Shown here one piece after another: positions 27,173-37,500 of a stretch of 64,000 nucleotides of DNA. A program made the translations under genes and the position numbers. This stretch comes from Cellulophaga sp. HaHa_2_95. GTDB lineage: Bacteria; Bacteroidota; Bacteroidia; Flavobacteriales; Flavobacteriaceae. The stretch covers positions 3,224,001-3,288,000 of the forward strand of contig NZ_CP058988.1 of the NCBI RefSeq assembly GCF_019278565.1. Reading direction: 5' to 3'. Under the pieces are notes generated by a model. It had not been told where the DNA came from. It made no database searches and worked only from the letters and a program-made list of their open reading frames with translations. Every line of letters begins with the position of its first letter. Within the stretch, counting starts at the first letter, position 1.

Positions 27173-28540
27173 TTATTTTTTCTGAATTTTGATATCGGTT
27201 AGGATGTAAGAGTTGAGACCATCTTTGACATATTCTTTTATTTTTATCGCTCCCTTTCTACCATCAGCTGTTTGAAATAACACCACTCTAGGTACTATAG
27301 CAGCTGTGAAATGCAGAGCACCTCCATTCGTTTCCGTTAGGTGTAAATTATGCAGCAGTACATCAGTGGTAATCGCATCAAATTCTACTGCCGATAATGT
27401 GCTTGAACACATACATTGCTCTTGAGAATTTATAATACGGGTATGCTGTGCATTTTCAAGTGCCGGAAAGGTTGTACTACTCAGGTCATCTGGAGCAACA
27501 AATTTGTTAAAGGAAAAATCTTCCCGCAAACCAAAAAACACCAAATCTATTGCGTTTCCTTCTACCGTATTTCTGCTTTCTTTTGTGTATACTTCTCTGG
27601 TTGTAGCAGAGAAAAATGCCCCTATCATATTGTTATGATGAGCAGTATTAATTCCGAATTTTACATTGGTAAACGTTCTAAGATTGGTATTGGCAACCAG
27701 GGCTATGGTTTTAGAAATAGCTTTGGTCTCTTTTCCGTTAGACACTGTTAGCGTTATGGTCTGGGTACCCTCTTTCGTAAACGTAACAATGGGGTTTTCT
27801 TCTGTACTGGTGGATGTCGTGGCATTGGTGAAGCTCCACTGGTAGGTTAACACTCCCTTGCTAGAATTACGCATCACCAAGCTTACGGGAACTTGAAGAT
27901 CGTCGTCTTGAAAAGCTACGTCCCAATCAAAAGCGACATCCAATCCTTCGACAACCGTTATTATTTTTTCTAGTTCATGCGTTTCTCTGCCATTCTCTAC
28001 GACCAAGTTAATACGATGCGCTCCTGGAGTTGTAAAAAGCACCACCCCCGGTTGTTCTTGGGTACTTGTTGCTGGCGTACCACCTTCAAAAGTCCACGAA
28101 TAGCTTGTAGCGCCTTGGGTTTTATTATACATAAAGACCGAAGCAGGGGCAAAATTATTGGTCTCAATTTCGGTATCAAAATCTACGACAACTGCAGCAT
28201 CTAAGGTAAAGGTGATTTCTTTCTTGGCTATTTCCCCATCTTTATTAGACCCCTCTAACCGTATGGTATAGGTGCCTAATTTAGAATAGACTAAAGTTCC
28301 CGGATTTTTACTGGTACTAGTCTCATGGTCTGCCCCACTAAACGTCCAAGAGTAGGCATCTGCCCCAAATGTTTGGTTTAAAACTTTAACTTTTACAGGA
28401 ACAGAGTAGTCATCATCTACAATGCTTATACTAAAATCTAAGGTAATAGGCACCGCCTGTTCCTTGGAACAGCTCGCACAAAAAAAGCAAACTATCAATA
28501 CGCAAAAACAATAAAAAGCGGTGTGTATTAGGATGCTCAT
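27173..28540 (-). CDS. PKD-domain lipoprotein
   Basis: A 455-residue lipoprotein. The signal peptide ends CASC (about Cys24), then SKEQ. Three PKD domains follow in tandem, each with the family Y-x-W-[ST]-F core: YSWTFSGADHETSTSK, YSWTFEGGTPATSTQEQ and YQWSFTNATTSTSTEE. These immunoglobulin-like folds usually serve adhesion or spacing on the cell surface. The C-terminal 170 residues have no recognised fold and include NSQEQCMCSSTLSAVEFD. The gene is 1 bp apart from both neighbours, a tight operon. Confidence 0.8.
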   Translation of the reverse strand: MSILIHTAFYCFCVLIVCFFCASCSKEQAVPITLDFSISIVDDDYSVPVKVKVLNQTFGADAYSWTFSGADHETSTSKNPGTLVYSKLGTYTIRLEGSNKDGEIAKKEITFTLDAAVVVDFDTEIETNNFAPASVFMYNKTQGATSYSWTFEGGTPATSTQEQPGVVLFTTPGAHRINLVVENGRETHELEKIITVVEGLDVAFDWDVAFQDDDLQVPVSLVMRNSSKGVLTYQWSFTNATTSTSTEENPIVTFTKEGTQTITLTVSNGKETKAISKTIALVANTNLRTFTNVKFGINTAHHNNMIGAFFSATTREVYTKESRNTVEGNAIDLVFFGLREDFSFNKFVAPDDLSSTTFPALENAQHTRIINSQEQCMCSSTLSAVEFDAITTDVLLHNLHLTETNGGALHFTAAIVPRVVLFQTADGRKGAIKIKEYVKDGLNSYILTDIKIQKK

Positions 28541-28541
28541 A

Positions 28542-31500
28542 TTATTTTATAATAATTTTTCTTATTTCACTACCCTTTGCGGTTTCTAACAGTAAAACAT
28601 AGGTTCCTGAAGCCAGCGTAACCCCATAAGCTAATTCAAAACTAGCTGCTGCTTTTTCTTGACGCTCATGCACCAATCCTTGAGAAGCCATATTAAATAT
28701 TTTTAATGAAATAGGACTGGCTTCTGTTAGGTTAATGCTTACGGAAAAATCTCCGTTAGAGGGATTGGGAAATATTTTAAAATCTTGAATAAAAGGGGTT
28801 TCTGCGTCTCCGATATCTGGGATATCTGCAGCCTCTCCAATACGTATGGTTTTCATATACTCTAAAAAACAAGTACCTTGATTGGTACGGAGTATGATGT
28901 CATAGGCGCCGGGGGCATCAAAAAGAAGAATAACATTCTCTTTGGTTTCGGCAATAATTTGAGCCTCAGGTGGAAAAAACCATTCCACCGTATCTCCTAA
29001 CGGTTCACTAATATTCACTAGTGCTAATTCTTCACCAGCAAAAGCCTGAGTGCTCACAATAAAATGTGCATCTATTGGGGTGTCTGTTGTTGAAATAGTG
29101 ATACTATCCCCCCCATTGCAACCAAGCAGTGTGGTAAGAGCCACTGTATAGGTTCCTGCTTCTGTAACTTCAATAGTGGAAGATGTACTGGTAAAGCCGG
29201 TATCTGAGGTCCATACATACGTAGTACCCTCACTATGGTAGGTGGCATCTAATACTATACTTTGTCCGCCGCACAGCAACCTATCTTCTCCTAAGTTTAT
29301 TAAATCAAGACTAGGGTTTGCTAAATTGATCTCTACTGTTTTTGAACATAAGTTAGCATCCGTAACGATAATGGTATAGTCTCCTGCCGTTAAATTATTG
29401 GCATAAAAACCAGAATGATTTGTAATGGGTGTTCCCTCTTTAAGCCAGCTGTAGGTGTATTCTTCTAGTCCGCCACTAATTCCTAAAGATATTATCCCGT
29501 CCGCACCATTGTTACACACAGGAGCCTTTTGTTCTAAAATAGCTATATCCAGAACATTTGGAGCCTCAATACGCACTTGGCTGGTAGCCTGACACCCTTT
29601 TTCATCGGTAACAAAAAGAAGGTAGCTGCCTTTTTCTAGATTTTCAATTTTAGGATCTGTAGCACCATTAGACCACTTTAGGGTATAGTTACCTGTACCA
29701 CCATTAATGTTAGCTTCTGCCCAACCTTCAGTACCATCAGAACATTTTAAATCTCCTTTGGTAAATGTAATTACTAAAGGTTCTGGGTCTAGTAAATCGT
29801 GAACCACATCAGTTTCAGTATCCAAACTATTGTTTACATAGTTACCGATGACAATACCGTTAGCATCTCTAATATTCACCGAATAACGAGCAGCCGTTGC
29901 ATTGCTTAGAATACTATCTTTTTCTTCCAAAAGCTCTTGAAAAACGCCATTTTTATCCTCTTTTTTCCAAGTATAGTAATAGGGTAAACCATTGTTTTCT
30001 AACATATTTAATTGTACCCCACCTGTACCGTGAGCCACCAATTCTCCATCGCCCACAGGATTATTAAATTCATTGAAACTATTACAAGAAACAGGATTTG
30101 TTTCTTCTAGCGTTAACAATAACTTATCTGGTTGTGTAATTGAAAAATCTCCTTTATCAAAACAAGTTGCTTTTTGTGTTGCTTGGGCGTGGTTGAAATC
30201 TGTAACTGTTAAGGTATACGTACCTTCTCCGATAGTATTTAAAGTAAAAGTTTGACTTTCTTCAACGTTATCAAAAGGTGTACTAGAAACTGTTGCAACT
30301 ACATCTCCAGTATTTTTATTCTTCCATTCTACCGTATAAGGGGCTGTACCCCCAGTAACAACAGCAGTAATACGACCGTCTGTAAAACCAAAAGCTTTAG
30401 CGTCATTACTCATCGCTGTTCTATCAGTAGTAACCGCTAAAAATTCTAAGGCAAGTACGCTTGTAGGTTCTTCAATTAATTGTTCTAAAATTAAATCTTT
30501 ATCTTGGTCAGGAGTATCATTACCATCCGCATCAGGTACTAGTTCTTTAGCAACACACTCATTACCATCTCTTACTTTTATGCTGTAGGTATTTGCTGGT
30601 AAATCTGTAATCGTATGAGATTTGCCGTTGGTAAAAGGAATCCAAGTGCCATCTGAACCGTCATCGTTAACAATGGAAAATTGATAACCCGTTTCTGAAC
30701 CACCATCTGCTTCAATGGTAATTGTGCCATCTGCACCATCTTTACAATATACCTCTGCAAATCTTGTTATTTTTGAGGTAACAAAATCGGGTTCATAAAT
30801 TTTAAAATCAATAGTATGTTTAGCCCCGTCTGCAAAAATACCAGAACCTCCGAGAAACTGAATCCTAAAATTCTCAGGATTGCTACCTCTAAGACCTGTA
30901 ATTGTTAGTTTATTATTTATGATATCCTTAGAAGTGATTGAAAAACCAGGAATTACTGCCTCATACAAAGGTTCACTGCTCGTAATATCATTAATTTGTT
31001 TTGATAAGTCTACTACCTCTATAGCTAAGGACTCTTTGTCCCCTAAATTTTTATTAAACTGTAAGGTTACGGTACCGTTATTGGCGCCATAACAAGTAAC
31101 AGGAGTTGTAACATAGTTGATTATTTTAGGAGCCGAAGGAAGTATGTCATAACCTACTATCTTACCCCGAAAATCATCATTACAAGGTTTAATTCTAAAA
31201 TAAATATACTTGCCAATAGATGAATTTGGTAAAATTCCATTTGCGGTAAATTCTAAAGCAGCAGGAGTCGTAGGTCTAGGTACATCTGTCCACAAATTTG
31301 AGGTTGGTTGGATTGATGGTCCAGAAACCACTTGATATTGCCAATTATAGAATGATGAATCTAAATAAGGCGTCGCGTTAATGGTAATAGGATCATCATA
31401 GCCCAACTGTGTTTTTATAGGGTCATTTAGTACATCAACACTATTTGATATTTTATAATCAAATTTTAAAGTATTTTTTGTGCTATAGATATAAAACTTT

Positions 31501-31937
31501 GGAGAAAAGTTGTAAGGTGCATTTTTAAGTTTTGTATATGTTAGAAGAGAACAATTATCCTTATTGGTAATGAGTATATTTTCCTCATTGTATGCTGAAT
31601 AATATTCTGGATAATAATCACAATCTCGAGAAGGAATAGTAAAATAAGTCGTATGAGATAATTGTTTGAACGTAACTTCAATGATATTTTTTCCCGGAAA
31701 ATTGTAGACAAAATCAGGTGCAGGACTTGTTTGAAAACCTTTCCCGAAATTTTCCTTAAAAAAAACAGATGTAGTTTTATCACTGAAATGTACAGTAAGC
31801 TCTACATAGTTCTCACAAATAGAAGTGGCTAACCACTTATCACTTTCAAAACTAAAATTAGAAATCTCAATTTTAGAATTCTGGGCATTTAGAACAAAAC
31901 TGCCTATAATAAACAATAAAAACAATAGCTTTTTCAT
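28542..31937 (-). CDS. SprB-repeat protein with T9SS type A sorting domain
   Basis: A 1131-residue secreted protein. Residues 1-18 are a signal peptide (FIIGSFVLNAQ). The middle holds several SprB-type repeats, recognisable as [YF]-x-[WF]-x-x-x followed by L-x-x-G-x-Y-x-[LIV]-x-V-x-D-x-x-x-C, such as NYTLKWSNG...LEKGSYLLFVTDEKGC and LTAGDYTIIVTDANLC. These repeats also occur in the gliding adhesin SprB. The last 75 residues (FKIFPNPSNGDFSVSIN to IRKIIIK) are a type A C-terminal sorting domain, so the protein crosses the outer membrane by the T9SS and is attached to the surface. The start is 3 bp after the FN3 gene. Confidence 0.85.
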   Translation of the reverse strand: MKKLLFLLFIIGSFVLNAQNSKIEISNFSFESDKWLATSICENYVELTVHFSDKTTSVFFKENFGKGFQTSPAPDFVYNFPGKNIIEVTFKQLSHTTYFTIPSRDCDYYPEYYSAYNEENILITNKDNCSLLTYTKLKNAPYNFSPKFYIYSTKNTLKFDYKISNSVDVLNDPIKTQLGYDDPITINATPYLDSSFYNWQYQVVSGPSIQPTSNLWTDVPRPTTPAALEFTANGILPNSSIGKYIYFRIKPCNDDFRGKIVGYDILPSAPKIINYVTTPVTCYGANNGTVTLQFNKNLGDKESLAIEVVDLSKQINDITSSEPLYEAVIPGFSITSKDIINNKLTITGLRGSNPENFRIQFLGGSGIFADGAKHTIDFKIYEPDFVTSKITRFAEVYCKDGADGTITIEADGGSETGYQFSIVNDDGSDGTWIPFTNGKSHTITDLPANTYSIKVRDGNECVAKELVPDADGNDTPDQDKDLILEQLIEEPTSVLALEFLAVTTDRTAMSNDAKAFGFTDGRITAVVTGGTAPYTVEWKNKNTGDVVATVSSTPFDNVEESQTFTLNTIGEGTYTLTVTDFNHAQATQKATCFDKGDFSITQPDKLLLTLEETNPVSCNSFNEFNNPVGDGELVAHGTGGVQLNMLENNGLPYYYTWKKEDKNGVFQELLEEKDSILSNATAARYSVNIRDANGIVIGNYVNNSLDTETDVVHDLLDPEPLVITFTKGDLKCSDGTEGWAEANINGGTGNYTLKWSNGATDPKIENLEKGSYLLFVTDEKGCQATSQVRIEAPNVLDIAILEQKAPVCNNGADGIISLGISGGLEEYTYSWLKEGTPITNHSGFYANNLTAGDYTIIVTDANLCSKTVEINLANPSLDLINLGEDRLLCGGQSIVLDATYHSEGTTYVWTSDTGFTSTSSTIEVTEAGTYTVALTTLLGCNGGDSITISTTDTPIDAHFIVSTQAFAGEELALVNISEPLGDTVEWFFPPEAQIIAETKENVILLFDAPGAYDIILRTNQGTCFLEYMKTIRIGEAADIPDIGDAETPFIQDFKIFPNPSNGDFSVSINLTEASPISLKIFNMASQGLVHERQEKAAASFELAYGVTLASGTYVLLLETAKGSEIRKIIIK

Positions 31938-31940
31938 AAC

Positions 31941-34013
31941 TTAATAATTTACTTCTAAGGTCTCTAAGTGGCCATAACTACCATCTTCAAACACGGGACG
32001 TATTTGATAGATATACCTATTACTCGGAGAGATATTTTTATCTATAATTTCTGTAAGAGCAGCAGGCAATTGTTTCCATGTAGTTGGTTTACCATCTTTT
32101 TTAGATTTAAAAATCACTAACTCTTTAATCCTATCAGGTAATTTTCGCCAGTATAACCTAATCGTATTATGGTCCCTATCTACTACCGCATGCAAGTTTT
32201 TTATAACCTCATCTTCCGTATTAGAAGCTGTTTTTATGGTGATGGTAGGAGAATCTTCAGAGCTAAGACCACTTTCATCTACCGCTTTTATGGCATAGGT
32301 ATATTTGGTAGCTGCAGTAAGCTTAGTGTCTTTGAAATGGGTAATTGTATCTTTTGTTTCAAATACCAATTCCCAAATACCAGAAGCTTTTGTGTTTTTT
32401 CTAAAGAGTTGGTGTTTCGCCACATCGTTACTACTACTGCTAATCCAAGAAAGGGAAACACCTGTATGTAACACCTTAAAATTTTTAAAGACAGGCGCTG
32501 ATGGGGGAATGATATCTGGCTTCTTAAGTTCTAATACTTCTGAATATGCAGAGGTATTAAACCGGTGATCTACTGCTACTACCGTATAGTATACATCAGT
32601 ATTTAAAGAATTTAGCTGTACCGTATCTATAAATTGATTGGTTTGTAAAGGATCTATAGTAATCTGCGCATAGGTTTCATCCTTAAGGTTACCTCTAAAA
32701 ATACGGTAGCCTAAAATATCTTTTTCCATATTCGGTTCCCATGAAATTATAGCGACCCCTAAGCTATCTACAACACCCCTTAAGCCTGTTGGCTTTGCTG
32801 GTGCTATAGAATCTATAAGCTGTACTAGCGCAGAGAATGAGGCGGTCTCTGTACTGTCTTTGCCTACGGCTATTACTTTTATGTAATTTACACTAAAGGG
32901 GGCCGCTATTTCTCCTGTTCTAGTTTGGGGGGAGATTCCATCTTTTAGAATTTTATAAGTACCATTGTCTTTACTTGCTGCTCTTATTTCAAATGTTGCT
33001 ACTTCATTTTCTTTTTCTTTTGGAAAATCCCAATAGATTTTGGCTCCAGTGCCCACCAATAATTTATGATTGATAATAAATGGGGTCGCTGATAATGCTT
33101 TTTGTCCTTGACCTACAATCGCTTTAGAAGGTTTTCCTTCTTCTCCAAAAGGAGAAATCCCTAAAACCCTATAATGGTATTGCTTATTGTTTTGTGCTAG
33201 CGTATCTATATAATACATTCGTTTTGTTGGCGAATGCTCTGTATTGTTAAGGTTTACTAAAGGCAAATCTCCCAAACGCTTGTAATGTGTACCATCTTCT
33301 GAGCGTTCGATATAGTAGGTAGCATAAATACTTTTGAACAGTTCATATTCCCAAGTAAGGATGACCTCTTTATCTTTAAAAACACCTGCCAAATCTATGG
33401 GTACGGGCAAGGGGTCTGTTTCAGAAGCATCTATATAAACCACGCCTTCTTTTACAACCTTCAAATCCGAGGGAATCCCAGTATTTATCCGATATAAATA
33501 TCCTTCATTACTTTTTACAGACGAATCTTCAAAACCTAAACCAGCTAATTTTGCAGCTTCAAAATTCATATCTGCGGCAAACAAGGCAAAAGAAAAACGT
33601 TGTTCCAATTGTTTTACTTTATTCACAACCGCCATTAACTGCCCCTCTTCTGAACCTATTTCAAAATCGTCTCCATAAATGGCTTGTGCAAGAATGGCTG
33701 CATTATCATTTGCTAAGGCAAGGCCTTCCCAGGATGCTAAAGGAGCTGGTTTAAGTATATGTGTTACTACTTGCTTTTTTTCAGGCGTGTCTAATCGCTT
33801 TCCATTTCTATAGACTGTAAAGCGCTCTAACGTATAGCCATAGGTATTGGCTCTTTGCCAAACCACAGCATCTGTAGGCGCCCAACGCACCAAAATTTTA
33901 TTTTGTTGCGCTCTTGCAATGACCTGAATAGTTGGCGTTGCAATACTATCTTGCTGCTGAGCAAAACAAAACATGACAGTGAAAAAGAAGCTTATAACTA
34001 GTAATACTCTCAT
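31941..34013 (-). CDS. fibronectin type III repeat exported protein
   Basis: A 690-residue protein with a signal peptide (residues 1-18, ending CFAQ). At least five fibronectin-III domains follow; their strands show as VILTWEYELF, YHYRVLGISPFGE, AIISWEPNMEKDILGYRIFRG, VSLSWISSSSNDVAKHQLFR and IRLYWRKLPDRIKELVIF. The first 200 residues contain an insert with a helical LFAADMNFEAAKLAGLGF segment. There is no T9SS sorting domain, so it probably stays periplasmic or partners with the SprB-repeat protein encoded 3 bp downstream. Its role is unknown. Confidence 0.8.
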   Translation of the reverse strand: MRVLLVISFFFTVMFCFAQQQDSIATPTIQVIARAQQNKILVRWAPTDAVVWQRANTYGYTLERFTVYRNGKRLDTPEKKQVVTHILKPAPLASWEGLALANDNAAILAQAIYGDDFEIGSEEGQLMAVVNKVKQLEQRFSFALFAADMNFEAAKLAGLGFEDSSVKSNEGYLYRINTGIPSDLKVVKEGVVYIDASETDPLPVPIDLAGVFKDKEVILTWEYELFKSIYATYYIERSEDGTHYKRLGDLPLVNLNNTEHSPTKRMYYIDTLAQNNKQYHYRVLGISPFGEEGKPSKAIVGQGQKALSATPFIINHKLLVGTGAKIYWDFPKEKENEVATFEIRAASKDNGTYKILKDGISPQTRTGEIAAPFSVNYIKVIAVGKDSTETASFSALVQLIDSIAPAKPTGLRGVVDSLGVAIISWEPNMEKDILGYRIFRGNLKDETYAQITIDPLQTNQFIDTVQLNSLNTDVYYTVVAVDHRFNTSAYSEVLELKKPDIIPPSAPVFKNFKVLHTGVSLSWISSSSNDVAKHQLFRKNTKASGIWELVFETKDTITHFKDTKLTAATKYTYAIKAVDESGLSSEDSPTITIKTASNTEDEVIKNLHAVVDRDHNTIRLYWRKLPDRIKELVIFKSKKDGKPTTWKQLPAALTEIIDKNISPSNRYIYQIRPVFEDGSYGHLETLEVNY

Positions 34014-34060
34014 TTAGTTTTTAAAATTTTGGGATTGATGCAATTTGTGATTAAGCGTAC

Positions 34061-34513
34061 TTACTTTTTTGTATAGGTTGTTCTATAAATGAAAACATCC
34101 TCTTCCAAGTTCCCCATCCCTAACCCTACAACTTCTACTTTAAACGATTTTTCAGAAAATTTAGGCGTCATTGTATAAGAAGTATCGTCACTTGAAATTT
34201 CATAGATACCATCACCAATATTTTCCCAAGTACTATATACAACAAGACATTTCCCTGTATTCCTATTTTCACTTTTACTAATTTTGAATACACCATATTC
34301 TTCAACAATGAGGATGTAATCATTCCCTTCACAATCCTTATGATCCTCTACAGTGGTTGGACCTTCTTTTCCATCTATTAATATATTACTTGTAAATTCT
34401 GTTCGTGTCCATTCCCCTATAAAAGGATCAATATCTTCATTATCATCATCACTATTACAAGAAATTAATAATGAACTAAGGAGTACCGTTGCAATTAAAA
34501 ATGTTTTTTTCAT
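34061..34513 (-). CDS. lipocalin-like lipoprotein
   Basis: A 150-residue lipoprotein. The signal peptide ends LLISC (Cys19), followed by NSDDDNEDIDPF, an acidic stretch like the surface lipoprotein export signal of Bacteroidetes. The start of the mature domain, IGEWTRTEF, and later ENIGDGIYEISSDD fit the small lipocalin-like beta-barrel lipoproteins of this phylum. Its function is unknown. It lies in the minus-strand surface block with gaps of about 50 bp to each neighbour, somewhat looser than the 1-3 bp spacings downstream. Confidence 0.7.
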   Translation of the reverse strand: MKKTFLIATVLLSSLLISCNSDDDNEDIDPFIGEWTRTEFTSNILIDGKEGPTTVEDHKDCEGNDYILIVEEYGVFKISKSENRNTGKCLVVYSTWENIGDGIYEISSDDTSYTMTPKFSEKSFKVEVVGLGMGNLEEDVFIYRTTYTKK

Positions 34514-34575
34514 ACTTAAATTTTATGTTTTTTATTATACTACTACTTTTATTTACTATCTCTTTTGAACACTGG

Positions 34576-37500
34576 TTACTCCAGATTAAGTGGGTTTTTA
34601 AAGTTTACTGTGGCGGAACTTCCTAGTCTATTACCAGGTAGGATATATTGTATTTTAATACGATACGTTCCTTTTGGCATAAATTTATAGGCTGTGTCTA
34701 AAATGGAAGCTTCCGGTGCGTGTCTAGAAATTTTTCCATTTACAAAAGCGTTTAATACTTTAGTTTTGGTAGTGACATAATCTAGTTTGTAGAGCTCTGG
34801 CAAATTGTAACGGTATGGAAAATGTGTTCTTGTCCAACCCTTATCTACACCATACGAAATGCTGGTAACGTAATTTGAAAATAAAGGCAAAGCTTTTTTG
34901 GGAGGAAGGCCATAAGGCGCTTCAGGGCGTTCTATTTTATAAGCCCCTGAACTATATTTTTGATAGAGTATAGGATTAATATCTTTTGTAAAATAGCTGT
35001 CGCGCAAATCAGATTCTGCTACCACCATTGGTTGATGGCCCGTATAAACCGTACCCACCAATTCGGCCGTTTCAAAAGCTTCATGATGATCTATGGTATT
35101 GTATAGGTAAACCACATCATTCGCAATTTTACCCCAAGCATAATTAGCAACCTTTATAGCTTGTATTTTTTTAGCAAATGTATTGTAAGCACTACTCTTA
35201 AAATTATATCCAATACGCTCAATTACTCCCTCTTTAGAAACAGATTGCGCTTGATTTTCGGTTATGACTACTGTGTTCTGATTCCCTAGAGCTGTATCTT
35301 TCTGACTTGTTCCAGTCACTGTAGCCTCTTTCGAAGTTTTAGGCGTACTAAAAATAGATAAGGTATATGCTGCCGAATTATCTAAGATGGGCAAAGCATA
35401 ATTAAGTGTATTGCTTCCAGTATGATAAGAAAATGACGTCTTTACCGCTGTGCCTTGTTCATCTGTTAACGCTAATTCACTTTTCCATTGTGTATTATCA
35501 AACAGGTAATCCTGGCCTTGTTTTAATTGTATATACCCTTTCGCATACTCTTTTGGATAGTAATACCGTTGGTCGATAACAGGATATGAGTATACAATGT
35601 TTTTTAAAGGAATATAGGCTGGTGCTTCTCCTGTGATAAAAGAACGCTCTTCGGTTTCAATCGCAGGAACACCATCGATCATAACCACCTGATACACACC
35701 ATTAATTCGCTCTTTAAAGCCAACTGTTACGCTCACCTTTAATTTTGTTGCCGGAGGTAAAATATCTACGGGAACAAAAGTTAGTGTACTGTTATTTTCT
35801 CCCCATTCTAGGGCTCCAGAAATAAGGGTGTTATTTTCATCTGCAATTTTAAACCCTTCTAAGGTTATTTTGTAAATGTGGTCACCATCTACTTCAGGAA
35901 TGGTTAAAGCTTTTTCTACCTCCATATTAAATGCTACTTGTGGCGTAGCAAATACATCTGCTTTGGTCTCCCCATCTCTTGGCGTTAGATCGCTTATTAT
36001 TTTTAAGCCTCCTAACGGCGCGCTATTCTCAAACTCACACTCTTCTCCTATGGTTACTTTAAAATTAAACTCTCCTTTTACCAAGCCTCCTAACAAATCA
36101 TAATGTCCGCCAACGTAGCCACGCATCCACACCGGGTTTGGTGCTTTTGTTTGCAAGAGTACTGCAGCGGCAGCATTAATTATTGGGATTCGTTTTTTAA
36201 CAGAAAAGAGATTTACGTTTATTCCTAATTCTCCTTGTAAATACGCATGGGCTTGTCCGTTTGCATACCAGCCATTTATACCTACTTGGTCTCCTGTATT
36301 TACGCATTTGGCTTCCCCAAAATCTTTTAGCATGATATCAAACCCTAAACCGGCATTAAAACTGGCATAGAACATTAAGAATTCCATATTACCAGTGGAA
36401 ACAGAAAAATCACTCCCAAAGGCAAAACCTTTACCACCTCGTAAGGCATTTTCATCTCTTGTGTACTGTAAGGTCTCTGCATCTACTCCTAAAATTTCGG
36501 CAACGATTGGTGGCGGCGGCGGACTTTCAGGAATGTTGTTCCCTAACATAAAGTAACTTCTAGCTTTTGCCGATAGTTTCCCTACCCCAAGTTTTAAACC
36601 AAGTCTATCTGATGGTGTTCCCATATGCACATACCACTCCCCTTCTGAAGAATGAAAAACACCCCAACCAGCTCTTCCCCCAGAACTTTGACCTTTTAAA
36701 AGCTCTCCTTCTACATTTACATAAAGATCCATAGTGGCATGAAATGATTTATTTATAAAATCATACTCCATTCCCATTTTAGCAGTAATCCCTGCTTCAC
36801 CAACTATTTCAGTTTCATATTCGGTATCTGCTTTTTCTAAAAATGTTTTTCCGAGCCTACTATCCATCACCCCGTTAACTACTTTGGTGTCGGCCATTTT
36901 ATTGAGCTTATCTGATAATTTTGCAACGGGATTAGGAAAATTAAAAGCTTTCATCATTTGTGCTTCCCCATAAAAGCCTAGTCTATTGACACCGCCCATC
37001 GTATTAAATTCAATTTCAAAACCTGCACCAATACTTATGGCATTTTCATCTGGGATACCCCCAAAAACCATAGCTTTCATTCCCAAACTAGCCTCTTTAT
37101 TAGGGATATAAGAGAGCCCGGAAGGAGAAAAGTTTGGATCTCCATTAGCTTTTCTTGTCATTTTATAAAACGCGCCACCCGCAAAGCCGGATAATTGCAC
37201 GGGGCCTGCTTGTAATTTAAGTCCGTGCACCGCAGCATCTACAAACCAATAATTGAATTCTTTTTTTCCGAAAATTGCTTTGCACGTAATAGGGCCAAAA
37301 GCGCTAAATGTACCTTCTATATCACCCGAAAATCCATTACCATATATGGGATCATCAATCATTAAGGCTAAGCCCCCTTTTATTTGAACCGCACCTAAAT
37401 TGGCATCGATATCTATTTCTGAAAGATCTAAACCATCATAATTCCATTGCTGTACATACTGCTCTTCGCTGTACTTTGCTGTAATTGCCAATTTAGCATC